A stretch of DNA of 64,000 nt. Origin: Entoloma clypeatum (taxonomy: Eukaryota > Basidiomycota > Agaricomycetes > Agaricales > Entolomataceae). The stretch spans positions 4,836,001-4,900,000 of the forward strand of contig OY751489.1 in the NCBI GenBank assembly GCA_963565915.1, written 5' to 3'. The notes beneath the pieces were generated by a model, which saw only the letters and a program-made list of their open reading frames with translations, was not told the DNA's origin and made no database searches. The translations under genes and the position numbers were made by a program. Positions 45,888 to 57,540 of the stretch are shown in pieces (the stretch's first letter is position 1; every line of letters starts with the position of its first letter).

Positions 45888-46774
45888 ATGACCACCGTTT
45901 TCGATACCGCCACCAAGGAACTTCACCGACACCGCCTCTTTAGGCTCCTGACCGAACCCGAACACAATGACAGAGTGCTGCGGCACATTGACAATGAGAC
46001 TGACCAATTCTTGGTCAACACATTGTTCGGGCTAATCACCCTCCGCCAGTTCCACTACGACACCACCGCCAATATCGCCCGACTCATTGAAGGACACATT
46101 GACACGCTCTTGGACCGAGGTGTCTACCAACAGTTTGCGAGGCTGTTCCATAACCGCACAAACACTCCCAATGTCGCACTCCTCGACCCACCCATGGAGA
46201 ACCCTATTTTGACCACTCCCCTCCCTGATCTTGCCACTACCCCTGAACCGACCCCCATCCCCAACCCAATTCCCCTTGTTATCAGAAACCCAGACACCCA
46301 AATCACTCCGTCCCCTCCCGAATCCACGTCGCCCTTGACCAGCGACCGAAGCCTTTCCGACGTCAAGACCGACGTCAAGGGAAAGAAGAAATCCTATGGA
46401 GTTGTTAAACGCTCCAGAAGAAAAACCACACGCACCATCATGTCTGTTCCATTAGGGCATGGATCATCATCCCAGACTCCCATTGATCTCACCAACGAAC
46501 CCGATTACCTTGACTATGAGATTGACACAACTCCCCGAGCGGACCTTGGCGCCGTCCTGCTGGATGGCCACATATTGACAAAGGGCGCAAATGCGGCCTT
46601 TGTGCTAGGGCAGATGGACACATTGAGTGTCAATGTGGATACTATGTATGTCAGAAGTGTTGGAAGAAAGCACCCGGACACTACGATTACGAGTGCTTGG
46701 GCCCGGGTCATGCAGCACTGGAAGATGACCAGTACGAGTTTGACGACGATGCCATACACAACATGGCAACTTGA
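45888..46774 (+). CDS. Post-pol ORF of gypsy family C with a -1 frame Cys-rich end
   Basis: The ORF begins 25 bp after pol (MTTVFDTATKELHRHRLFRL). It has a helical N-terminus, a Pro/Ser/Thr-rich middle and a basic patch (KGKKKSYGVVKRSRRKTTR). It has no membrane segment, so it is not an envelope. In its own frame it runs on into the 3' LTR, which is unlikely to be the real end. In the -1 frame, from 46580 to the TGA at 46772-46774, the sequence encodes a Cys/His-rich segment: CGLC (46592 on), then HIECQCGYYVCQKCW, with a further His, Cys and His before an acidic tail. The heptamer A_AAG_GGC (46580-46586) lies in the right phase for a -1 shift directly before it. Either a programmed shift or a lost base would join the two parts. 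The function is unknown; a nucleic-acid or protein-binding zinc domain is plausible. Confidence 0.6.
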
Positions 46775-46815
46775 AAACATTGAAGCCGGTGACTTCAAGC
46801 ATAGAAGGGGGGTAA

Positions 46816-47371
46816 TGTTACACTTTTTCACCCTCTTCCTACGCACCTTCACACGACCCTTCAACCCTTGATCCCCATCACACCCCGTTTCACTTAACTC
46901 CGACGACCCTGGGACATGTGTCCCCTCTATCAGCGCTATGACTCACACTGACTCGGACTATTCCCCTTTTAGATACATTTTCACTCGTTATCTCTGACTC
47001 ACGGCCTCGCGGCCTTATCTCTGACTCTTATGCCACAGCCCCTTGAAACATCTATCTAACCAATGGCTTATTTAGCTCCTGCGCAGCACTTACTTATTTA
47101 TAGCTATAGGATAACGTATATAAAGACCTGTAACCTTAGAGTAGAGGTCCTCAGCTTGACCTAGGCAAACAACGCTTACTTGTCTACTATTTTGAATGCT
47201 CTCCAACTAAGTGCCTTGCGAGGACTTAGCTCTGCTTGAACCGAACCGAGTCGTCCTTCGGAGGAACTCGCTGATTGACCAAGTCGACCTATTGAGGGAC
47301 TTGTTGTGGAACCAGTTCAAACCCACGTGATCCGATCTTTGAACTTGTTGTTGTAGGCTATCGCCGTAACA
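46816..47371 (+). repeat. 3' LTR of gypsy family C
   Basis: 556 bp, TGTTACAC...CCGTAACA, one difference from the 5' LTR. It is followed by CAGGA (47372-47376), the right target copy. Confidence 0.95.
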
Positions 47372-47376
47372 CAGGA

Positions 47377-50060
47377 TGCCCTTCAGACATACACCTATAA
47401 ATAGTGTAACAACTTCCTAGTATAGAATAAAATTTGATCTTACCAAGGAGTGTCCCCATGTGACTATCTTCCACATCCATTTCCGATCTTTCTGCTTCCT
47501 GAATCAGTGCCTGAGCAACGTCCTGAACAAAGTGACAGCCAGGGTTGCTGGGGGAGCAGGATAGATAGCCCTGGCCCCAGAGTTGAACGGTTCCGAGAAG
47601 TACGAGGTCATGGATCCATGCTTTCCAGAACTCTTGATGGCCCTGATAGATTGTGTCTTGCTCGTCAAATCGTGCATCTAGTCTGGATGTGGCATACGAA
47701 GGGGATGCGAGGGATGCGTGACTTCGGTCGAATATTCCATGGTAAAAGAAAATTTTGAAGTTGGACATGGACTGGCAGTGTATTGTGCGCGAGAGGGGTT
47801 GGGGGAAATATCATGTTTGTGCCTTAATAAATAAACATATTCCCTACTCCGACCGCTGACTACAAGTGCAGTTAGGGTGGTCATGGGTGAGGGGCAATCA
47901 TGCTCCAAGGACCCGTTTTCCAAGCCCTTCATCAATTCCCATGCATGGATTTCAGGTTTTCCACTCGAATCCATTGGGGGATATGCCGCGTGACCGTAAA
48001 CTGTGGCGGAAGCCATGTTCGCAAGACGCAGATACGCCCGCGGCCGTTCTCCACAGCCACGAGACGTCATCAAAGTGTAGTTTTACCTGATGTGGTAAGA
48101 GACGGGGGCAAGTAGCGCCAAATGAGGGTCACTCACCAATCACTCACTGCGGGGCTCTTTGGTGATTTTTGTCCTTTGCAAAACAGAACAGGGTGGTCAG
48201 TCTCAGCCATCGAAGCTCTCAATATTCGGAACTTGCCTAAATGAAAGGTAAATGAAAGGTGGGTCTCAGCCAACTTACACGGTTGGGTGCTGGACATGAA
48301 ATATTCATCCAATATAGCTTCGGCGCCGTCGTATGGCCCCTAACTAGATATAAATCAGCTAAGCTCCTCTCAAAGACCGTTTAATTAAGCCAAGCATTTG
48401 ACATCCAATACACTGTGTGACTCGGACGCCTTCGGGTTCTTCCAGAATTGATTTCCCTATTCGGTAAAACCTGGATGCCAGAAATTCTCGCTGGAATTGT
48501 GACCATGTCGCAGACAAATAAAAACAAAATCTTACAAGGTGCGGAGGCGATATGGAAAAAGGCCCCGTTTGTCGGCTGTAAACATGAGTTGTAATGAGCC
48601 TCGCACGCCCACAACTGTTCGGAAATGCACCTGTGATTTTTTGTGACATATAATCAGCGATGCCAAAACCTTTCTCCTTCAGGCCAGTCGTGATTGAGAT
48701 CGGACGATGAGAATGCCGAAGTACATACTGTCTCCATTCACCTCGAAAAATAAGTAACTGTCCCGCAGACTATTTCAAGGGGATAGGTGCCATCTGGGTT
48801 TTCGGTGTGTCGAAGGGTTTCTTCGAACTTACACTCTCATCAGCTGTGCGAACATGAGCGAAGGCACAGAGCATAAGATTGAAACCTTGGCTGCGCTCGT
48901 TACTACTCGCACTGCCACATCGTGGGTTCTGGTTGCTGACCCGAAGTCAGTGATGGGAAAATGAACAGTCGTGCTGTCATACCTGAAACATCCTCTTCTG
49001 GAGTCTTTAGGGTCATCCCTGGTATATTGCGTAGATTGACGGTCATTGACTCCCGGCAATGCTTGATAGCGATCGCAGGTGGTGGAGATGACTAACCATC
49101 TGGGTTCAGACTGTCAGCAGACTGCATCAAGCGGCCCTTGTTCGACTTTACGTGTTGTTCCATGAAAGCATCCGCAACTCGATGGAGATCTTCATTCAAT
49201 GACGCCGCATGGGTGCTTGGATCGCCCAGTTGCGACTTTGGCGTCCTGCTGTGCCTCTAGATGAAAGACATATCAGATCTGAGGATAATCAAGGCAGAAA
49301 TTCAGCACGGATGTGTTCTGACGCAACCAGTTTTTCTTTCAAGGCTGATATTTTCTCCGCCACGACGTTCATGAGCTCCTGAGGAGGCTCTAGCGCAATG
49401 GATATCATCTGCTGTGAGATCTCTGGTTGATCTGTGCATTGCCTGAGGATCCGATAGACACCCCGTCCGATCCTTTTAAACAGGCCCTTCCATAGCGAGT
49501 GGACAGGTCGCAGTCAGGAGCACCATGGGAACGGGAAAGGGTTCAAAGATCTTGAGGGGGTTGACACGGGCAAAATGACTCATGGTTGGGTAGAAGATGA
49601 ACTTTGTTGACTACAATGCAAGCTAAACGCCCCAAATGGAGGAGTGTAGAACATAACATAGATTAGGGGTGTGTCCCTCGATGGCGGCGATTACAGTTTG
49701 CGGCAAACTATTTGGCTGGCTCCTGAAATTCCATACCTCGACGGACAAACCATGCGATCTTGCGCGAGCTTTGTACTCGTTGTGCATAGCTTGCAGGGGT
49801 CGCGTGGGGACTCTCTACAATTTGCAACCCGTTAACACGAAAGTTGGTCCAATTGCATGAATACATACCCGTCACCGGCGAAACACCGCTCACGTCTGGA
49901 AATTGCAATACATCATGTTTGCGGTCTCCGCCGCTATCGGCGGCTTCAGCGCTTTGAGCATATGGAGTCGTTCCCCCGCTGGTACCAGAATGCGACGGTC
50001 GTTCCTCCGACCCTTCGCGAGAAGACTCTGCGACAAGACCCGCATTGCTCAACGCGGGTC
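47377..50060 (-). pseudogene. RecQ-like helicase pseudogene
   Basis: On the minus strand several blocks resemble the RecQ-like SF2 helicases common in Agaricomycetes. Near 49820-49660 comes PLQAMHNEYKARARSHGLSV followed by EVWNFRSQPNSLPQTV, the motif Ia region. Near 49560-49440 comes VPMVLLTATCPLAMEG, the motif III-like TAT, then GVYRILRQCTDQPEISQQMI. Further exons near 49255-49100 (STHAASLNEDLHRVADAFME) and 49065-48990 (NLRNIPGMTLKTPEEDV) look coding but unassigned, and 47768-47440 has GHQEFWKAWIHDLVLLGTVQ. The Walker A region is not recognisable, stops interrupt the blocks and a piece around DEXH is missing. The gene is degenerate, and the young gypsy may have landed in its 3' end. Confidence 0.5.
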
Positions 50061-51070
50061 CAAGGCCGGCAGGCAGCAGGTCTCGTCAAGGATCGAACTG
50101 ATATTGGGGCATCGAGCAGATGGTGGAGCCACCTTGGCAGTGCGGAAACCCTCATGGAGTGTCTTGACATGGCCCGCAACCTTTTCACTGGTGTCACATA
50201 CCTGGACACAGTGACATCGAGGCTCCTGCAGTCAGACGTAGGGATCACGCTCGTGGTTAAGTCAAATTCCCAGATCAGGAGCGGTGGTGATACAACAGCG
50301 CACGAGCAAATTGCAGGCAACTTGAACAAGAGTTATTATGAAGAGAGCATTTTGGGCCTGCAGCTAGACGAGGCAAAGGGAGGGTTGAAATTACTTTTGG
50401 ACTATGTTTGCGCAATGAGTTAGCTACTATGCTCTTTTCTGTTCCATTTACTACCATCATTGTAAAAAGCAACACATGTTTGTATACCCACACATACCAA
50501 TAACAAGCCTTACAAGGCTCACCAGGACTGCCAGGTTAGAGGCAAGCTAACAACTGATACATGTGAGTACAATCACAAGTCCTTCCCAAGGGGGTGTCGG
50601 AACATGACTACAGCAACACATGTCATATTGAACAGCACCGGCTACTACGCAGGGAACCTGGGTAAGATACTCACATTGGAGGCAAGAAGAGCGAGAAGAG
50701 CTTGAGCGATAATGAAGGTACTTTGTAAAAGTCCTGTTATTGCAGAAACAGATACATTGAGTATTTACACCTACAAGAATGCGCACAGACCATGTACAAA
50801 CAAGTACAAACTGAGTTCTGTCACAGAACCATAAATTCACGTATATGGTAATATGTGACTTATAGTCACATAGTGTGACAAGCACATGATGTGACATAAC
50901 ATGACATATGTTATGCACATCTGACACATATCTAATGAGTCAGAGATCTAGAGCAAGTCTAGATTGTTCTAAGTATAGAACACTTCCATATGTAACTACA
51001 TATGGGAATACACATGTTTGATGACATGTGACTGACTGTTGAGCCATCTGTCTAGAATGTATTCTCAACA
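50061..51070 (-). other. Candidate minus-strand copia LTR and flank
   Basis: Read on the minus strand, a purine tract GAGGGGGAG is followed at 51070 by TGTTGAGAATACATTC, the layout of a copia 3' LTR start. The other LTR end is not clear to me, and no internal coding sequence is recognised to the right. Palindromic ATATG/CATAT pairs occur within it. Confidence 0.35.
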
Positions 51071-54000
51071 CTCCCCCTCAAGTGTGATTCCGTCAGGTCT
51101 CAATACTTGTTTCACAAGAAGACATTCAAGTCTTAGTGAAGAGCCAAAATAAATGGCAGCAGCCATAAGGGCACTAAAGGGGATCTGCTGTGTCGTTTAG
51201 CATATGCTGTCATTTAAGGTCTTATCAGAGACCCTGATGTCCAATTCCAAACAAGAATAGACAGGTCTCATCAGAAGTCAATCTGAGATCAATAGATCAT
51301 CAAAGAATAAAAATTCCTAGATGAAATAGTGCAATAAACATGCAGCCATAATGGCGCTTGAAGCAGCCAGTGTAGCACTTAGAGCAGCCACTGAAGCAAT
51401 TATTTATCTAATTACTTCTACCACTATCTATTTTAGTCTTCCTTCATCATCTCTTATCATTAGCTGTCGAGGCAGTGTTACTGCCAGAGGGCGATGAGGA
51501 AGCAGCAGCAGAGGCTGCAGCAGTAGTGGTGGTGGTGGTGTTGCTGGCGGCGGTGGTTGAGGCAGCATGCGCCAATTGGTCGGCATGTTCAAGGTGAGTG
51601 TAGAAGGCGGTGGAGAAGTAGGCAAAGAAAGCCATTGGAAGCCTGCTCTAAAACTCGATTTGAGGAGCGTATTTAAGGCTCTGCCAATCTCGCACAGACC
51701 ATGCTGAGTCAGGTGTTTGGCCTGATCACATCAGCAAACCATGTGCGATAGTTTATTGTCATTTCAGACAAGTATCAATGGTTGTGACCATAATCCATTA
51801 AAAATGAGACTACTAATGTAGGCAGCCCAAGAAGGCGCTCAAGACACATCGGTACTCAATTCATGGATGCCAGTAGTAGCGCAAGAACTAGTATGCTGAG
51901 AGCATGTGGCATTCAAACCAGGAATAGATCAGAAGACGTAACTCAATCAAGAGCTCGTTAGACTTAATCTGGCTCAAAGGATCATTTAACCAATTGATGG
52001 TATCATGCTTGGCACAATATAAGCTTTTTATAGCTTATTAATACTCTGGAAAGCTGCCATAAAGGGGCGCTAACACCATGGATAAGGCAAGTCTGCCTTT
52101 AATCCTGAGTATGTAATAGATAATATCATCTAAGTTGAGTGCAATACTCCAGACTCAGGGTGTGGATGAACTAGTTATGTTCAAAGTCCACAGTGGTAGT
52201 TTTTGCTCTGTTCCGGAGTAGGATCCAGTTTATTGTCATAGTGGACATAGGGTCTTCAGAATATAATATCTGAGACAGCTGGTAGTTTCGTCATCGTTTC
52301 CCATATCGTCTGACGTACTATCCAAGCTATTGCAAAATATAATCGCAATGATTAATACTGCAGCCATTATTTAAGCGCAGATATAATCAAGCCTAGTAAC
52401 TGTGGCAAGCCCAAAGGGGCGGACATTGTTATGCAAAGGCTGGGCAAGCAATCATCATGTGGATTGTTTTAGGGTTAACAGAGAATTTATCTCCCCCTGA
52501 AAACCAATTCCATGGAGTACATTTTTACAGATTTATTTGCAATCAAGCCAACTGTTATATGTGATGATGTGCAAGCAATGTTGCAGATTATAGTCAAGTA
52601 AATGACTTGCAATGTAGTTCTTTGTAGTTGGTAATACTTGTGTTGGTGAACAACCAATTTATGTTCAGAGGTCAATAGAGAATCCACTCTAAGACATCAA
52701 CACAGATTTACTATGTTTGTTGCATGGTACAACAATAACGCGTGAGAGTGTTATTTGGTCTTGTTTGCCAAGGGAGGCAGCCAAAACAGGCGCTCTACTT
52801 AATGTGAGAACCAGATCACTGTCGCAGCCAGATAAGGCACATACTCAACCTACATTGTATTGTAATTTACAGTCCAGCGAAGACATACAGTGTATGGTAA
52901 ATTATGGAAGCAGCGAATTCGCTACAGCACCAGCAAATTTACCACGGCGAATGGCGAAATAATAATGTCACCGGCGAAGAAAAAATGTTGCCGGTGACAA
53001 CATACAACAGATCGGCAAATAATTCACCAGCCAAAGACACCACAGCAAAAAACCGGCGAAAGACTGGCGACAGGCCATCGGCGAATGAATGTGCCACCGG
53101 CAAAACCAAGTCTTGAGGGCCGGCAACACTGCAAATTAAAATAACAATGCTAATGACAGATCAGCATATCATTGACCAGCGAAAGACACCACAGCAAAAA
53201 ACTGGCAAAAAACCAGCGACAAACCAGCGACAGGCCATCAGTGAAAGCAAGCCTTTAATCCATGCTGATGTAATGGTTTTTTTACCATTTTTGATGCTTA
53301 TGACCAGTTTGTGCTGCTCATGACTGATTGAATAAAAATCCATGTATATATTCTGAGCTTTTCAGCATGTGTGCTTCTCATTGCACAGTCAGTAATGGGT
53401 GGATGTGTGGGTTCAATGTTGCATGATGCGCAACACACATGCATCACACATGTCAAATACATGTAAACAAATCTCCAAAAATATCGCACATCCTCCTCAT
53501 TATCTCTACACAGGAACAAGTAAACTTTTCTACTATATCAGTTAGGTAGGGGAGCATGTTGTATCATCAGGTATGTATTTATTTTATCAAATTTTGCCAT
53601 GGCAGGCATGCACGGTGCCTTCCTCATGATTTAATAATAGTTTGAAGCAATAGGACTCATGACTGCATATGTGTTCATCTTGTGACACACTTTGTATAAT
53701 TTTTAGAAGTCCAGATATGATAGAAATAATCAAATGTGCAGATTTGAGGAAAAGTGTCATATATCCCTAACGAATGAACCAAATTTGAAAAATGAAGGTG
53801 TTCTGAGATCCCCTGAATGTGGAGAATCCAAAGGTGAAATAAAAGATTTTGGTCAAATTTTTGACCCATTTTGCTCATATTCACCTTATCAAGTCCTTGA
53901 ACTTTACTTGAATGGTCTGAGGAGGTTTACATACAATGTTTCAATGTTATACAAACAGTACATGTAGACTAAAGTGGTTGTGGAAAGGGAAAAGGAGGAA

Positions 54001-54228
54001 AACATTGGTTTTGGTGTTTGGAGTAACCCATGATACACTGTTGCATCACAATTTTGCCTGTGTTTTGATCTCTCATTTCAGAATACAGATTCTCTATCAT
54101 ACATAGCTTGAGTATCCAACTGTATATATACTTTTCATGAGTTCATAGGCATCTATCCATTAGTTAACAAGCATATTTGTGGCCCATCAAGTGGGAAATG
54201 TAGAAAACATGATTTCGTTCCCAACACT
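51071..54228. other. AT-rich gene-poor stretch
   Basis: I see no gene. A CAGCAGCAG/GTGGTGGTGG low-complexity stretch lies at 51500-51570. Two related blocks (about 53032-53085 and 53182-53245) share GACACCACAGCAAAAAAC and GCGACAGGCCATC and differ mainly by C-to-T and G-to-A changes. The open frames at 53675-53967 are AT-rich and carry no domain. Confidence 0.4.
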
Positions 54229-54736
54229 TGTTATGCTTAACAAACCGTTCCAAGGTTCGGGCAGAGTATGCAGGAAGTGGAAAGGTGAAGAGCAATGTGA
54301 TTGCTAAATCTAAGGAATCTACTACAGTACAAGAGGTTTATATAGGTACTGACTATAGGCGGTAGCGGATGAGTCAGTGCTGCAGAAGGCAGTGCACATG
54401 AGTAAGGCGACTGCGGAAGGCTATGTACAATGAGTAAGCTGACTGCGGGAAGCGAGTCAGCGCGGGAGCGAAGTATACTAACGGGGATGACGAAGTAATG
54501 TAGTGAGTCAGACTGGGAATCGAAGGTTGCAAAAGTAGATATTAGACATAGTAAGTTCGTAAGAGGGCGCCGAGTCGGGCCGATAAGTAAAAGATATGAC
54601 GTGGTCCTCATACCGTAGAGTCCGTAACATGTTCCCCTCTCCAAGCTCTGTGTCCTCACAGAGTCACTGTCCCCATCCCTCGTTGTTGTTGGGATCGGAC
54701 CAGTTCAGACTCTCCTTGAGGCTCCAATCATATATC
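54229..54736 (-). mobile_element. Gypsy 3' end remnant, minus strand (family D)
   Basis: An LTR of 401 bp (54229-54629; on the minus strand TGTTACGGACTC...AAGCATAACA) is followed on the plus-coordinate side by about 107 bp of 3' internal sequence. That piece ends the post-pol ORF (DPNNNEGWGQ on the minus strand) and includes the conserved GTGAGGACACAGA tract also seen before the family A LTR. The copia 5' LTR begins at 54737, so copia inserted into this older gypsy. Confidence 0.85.
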
Positions 54737-55047
54737 TGTTGAAACTTTTCCATCACGTAGATTAGATTAGATTAGATTACATCACGTGACCATTTACACA
54801 TCTTCGATTACATACTTATTTGGTTGGTACAAACAGTAGTACAGTATATAAGACCAGGAAACTGTCAATATCAACAAGTTGTCTCTTGACTCTTAACCAG
54901 CTCCATCGCTCTTACTAGCCTCAACCGCTCTCACCAGCCTCACCCTTTCCAATCCAAGTAAGTGACTAGAATGGTTAAGTAGAGTACTTCCACTGTAGCT
55001 GTGTTGCTCAGTACATCTGCGGCTAGCGCCCAGGTGGAACTTCAACA
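54737..55047 (+). repeat. Copia 5' LTR, 311 bp
   Basis: Starts TGTTGAAACTTTTCC and ends CTTCAACA, giving the inverted ends TGTTGAA/TTCAACA. It contains TATATAAGA near 54845 and an ATTAG repeat near 54760. The end is set by the primer site that follows. Confidence 0.88.
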
Positions 55048-55060
55048 GGTTATGGGCCCT
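55048..55060 (+). promoter_or_regulatory. Copia primer-binding site (initiator Met half-tRNA type)
   Basis: GGTTATGGGCCCT directly after the LTR is complementary to the anticodon stem-loop region of initiator methionine tRNA, as in Drosophila copia, which uses a cleaved half-tRNA as primer. Confidence 0.75.
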
Positions 55061-55406
55061 GGATAGCAGAGGGACTTGGGAACACTGGCAACAGCGAGTA
55101 CCTGCCGACTCTACCCTGGTTGGCAAAGAACCCATTGAAAGATCTAGGTTCTGAGTCTTACTTCTTCACACATGAACCTGGGAACGTCATTACGACAAGT
55201 ACCTGTCATGAAGCGTCCCTAAGGGGATTGACTTAGTACACATCATGTGGAAACGTTGATCGTACCTCACACACTTCTGACAAAAAGGATTTTTCCCACA
55301 AACCGCTATTCCTAAAAGGGAATATGTTATGAGGAATCATTTATTTGTTTTCTCTAAAAATCAAATTCATAAAGAACATCACTGATTGGGAGAACTCCTT
55401 TTAGAA

Positions 55407-56588
55407 ATGTCTACCTCCCGCTCCGCACTTGACTCCATCACCATCTTCGACAGTATCGACTACCAAAGCTGGGCTGAGAAAATGAAGTCCTATCTTCTCC
55501 ATCAAGGAGTCTGGCGCATCGTATCTGGTGACATTGAGCGCCCTGACATCGCCGACTTTACAGTCACGGTCTCCACCCCTGCCTCCGCCACTTCTACATC
55601 TGCAACCCAACCTCCAGTGATCACCACCACTGTCGACCAACCTAGTTTCCACAAAGAAAGAAAGGTCTGGATCAGGGACGACGACATGGCTTTGGGTTCC
55701 ATCCGCCTCAAAGTCTCTGAGGCAATCAGGAGGCACATCAAGGACGCCAAAACTTCATTAAAGGACGCATATTCAAAGGTCTCCCCCGCCACCATATTTG
55801 GCGATTTCAAAGCCGCAGCCTCTTTCAAACTGTCTGGTTGGGACCCTGTGCCAGAAATCGAGCGTCTTGGGTCACTCTTCGCTCGCCTTAGCGACTCAAA
55901 ATTCGTTGTGCCTGATCTGATGCAGGCTATGATCTTGGCAAGTGCCATTCCTGACGCTTGGTCATCTCTCTCCACCGCCCTCTTTCAGGTCTACGATGCC
56001 GACGACTTCACATGGCAGGCTGTCACCAATAGCATCGTTTCAGAGTACAGGCGCAAGTATGCGATAGGGTCTACTCGGGCGTCCAACGAGCAGGCCTGGA
56101 AAATCTCCAGGACTAAGCGAAAGGGGCAAGACCCCAAATGGGAAAAGCAATCAGTGCCGAGTACCACGCGTAACAATGCTGACGAGCAGCCTAACTCAAC
56201 CGACCCAAGTACCGCTTCTGAAAAGAAGAAGGGAAAGGGACGCTGGCGCAACCAGAAGAAGCACGCCAACAACGCAGACAACGACTCCGACCACATTGAG
56301 GAGATGATCGAGTTCATCGCACCGGCCATTGAGCAAACCCCTCGTCATCCTGCTCCTTGTCCCCTTCCTCCTCGTCAACGTGCCCCTTGCCCTCTCCCTC
56401 CTCATCATGCACTGTCTTTCACCACCGTAACCGGTTGCGGAAAGACTTCCTTTACTGTACAACCTGAGTCAGAAAGGATGCAGTCACTACTGCAACGCAT
56501 GAACCCTCCTCCTTCCCAGTACACCGGGCTTCCTTCTGGAAAGCCGTCAGTGTGGAAAAAGAACGAGAGGGTGAAAAAACTCGCCTGA
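55407..56588 (+). CDS. Copia Gag
   Basis: This is an intact ORF of about 393 residues from the ATG at 55407 (MSTSRSALDSITIFDSIDYQ). The NYxxW-like segment DYQSWAEKMKSYLLHQGVWR is the usual start of copia Gag. Further on, helices AIPDAWSSLSTALFQVYDAD match Gag polyproteins of this group. The C-terminal third is basic and then proline-rich (CPLPPRQRAPCPLPPHH). No CCHC zinc knuckle is visible, which is unusual. An in-frame ATG at 55386 exists but lies in the leader. Confidence 0.85.
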   Translation: MSTSRSALDSITIFDSIDYQSWAEKMKSYLLHQGVWRIVSGDIERPDIADFTVTVSTPASATSTSATQPPVITTTVDQPSFHKERKVWIRDDDMALGSIRLKVSEAIRRHIKDAKTSLKDAYSKVSPATIFGDFKAAASFKLSGWDPVPEIERLGSLFARLSDSKFVVPDLMQAMILASAIPDAWSSLSTALFQVYDADDFTWQAVTNSIVSEYRRKYAIGSTRASNEQAWKISRTKRKGQDPKWEKQSVPSTTRNNADEQPNSTDPSTASEKKKGKGRWRNQKKHANNADNDSDHIEEMIEFIAPAIEQTPRHPAPCPLPPRQRAPCPLPPHHALSFTTVTGCGKTSFTVQPESERMQSLLQRMNPPPSQYTGLPSGKPSVWKKNERVKKLA

Positions 56589-56708
56589 GAAATCAGCGCC
56601 CGACCCTCTGGGTCAAATCTTCATATCTTGGACACCATCATTCCAGACATCGACGAGAGGCCAACTAAACAGTGTTGAGTAACTCCGCCGTTAGACCAAT
56701 CGCTGCGG

Positions 56709-57540
56709 ATGGTGGACATAGACCAAGAACGGATGGGGCCAGACGGGTTTGTAGATGAGATTGAACTTGATGGTTCGTCAAAACCTTCTCTCAAACCTTA
56801 TCAATTGCGGAACACTAATAATACCTCTCAACAGACATATGATATATTAGCCAGTACCAGTACAGTTTGCATAGATCACTTCAGCAGTGATCTACATAAA
56901 AAATATATAAAACATTTTGTCTCCTGTACACATTGTAAGGAAAAAGAACGCGCACAATGGATATTAGATTCCGGTGCTTCTCTACACTTTACGCATGAGT
57001 TCAAAGACTTCACATACTATAGACCTCTCATGGTCAAGCGATTCGTCCAAACTGCTGCTAAAGGAAAGAAACTGGAAATACTCAGAGTTGGGGCCGTTCC
57101 AGTACAGCACACCCTAAATGGGGAAGTTAAAACCCATCTTCTCAGACCGGTATTCTACATCCCCGATATGGACACACGCCTATAGTCCCTAGGCGTCTTC
57201 CTTAACCATGGTTACAAAGTAGACGGGACTCGTGGAGAAATCAACATCTCCAAAGGGCTGAACAAAATCCAGTTTTCGCCCCACATCCTTGGTCAAACCA
57301 TTTACTGGTTAGACACTGAAATACGCTATGACCAGATCCATGCAATCTCGAGCAAAATCACTGTCGAAACATGGCACAAGCGCCTTGGTCACCCAAATGA
57401 TCAAGCACTCTGAAAGATTCCCACCAGTACCAAAGGGGTACCTGAAATACTAGTACGTGAGAAATCACAGGAAAGTTGCACAGGTTGCCTCAAAGGGAAA
57501 ATGCCGAATCAGTCATATCCCAATTCGATGACAAGGGCAA
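56709..57540 (+). pseudogene. Copia protease and pre-integrase, interrupted
   Basis: The segment has the protease motif ILDSGASLHF (near 56960-56990) and, after a TAG at 57183-57185, a GAG-pre-integrase region (TWHKRLGHPNDQAL) with a further TGA near 57411. The CxxC of the integrase finger is present (CTGCLKGKM). The frame is cut at 57540 by the inserted gypsy LTR. Confidence 0.85.

Larger units (their letters stand above)
40399..47371 (+). mobile_element. Complete Ty3/gypsy chromovirus, 6,973 bp (family C)
   Basis: Both LTRs are 556 bp and by eye differ at one base (C at about 40776, T at the matching 3' position). A 5-bp target duplication CAGGA flanks the element. Order: 5' LTR, gag, protease-RT, RNase H-integrase-chromodomain, a post-pol ORF, a purine tract (AGAAGGGGGG, 46803-46812) and 3' LTR. 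The gag has one TGA and pol has a one-base frameshift, so this copy is probably not autonomous now, but its insertion is very recent. Confidence 0.97.

Noticed and set aside
46775..46871. Frame 0 extension of the post-pol ORF into the 3' LTR as a real C-terminus
   Set aside because: It runs into LTR sequence that must serve transcription signals, and the -1 frame has the better domain.
54224..54634. The minus-strand LTR at 54229 as a solo LTR
   Set aside because: Flanks (ACACT and TGTTC) do not match, and gypsy internal sequence adjoins it, so it is an element end.
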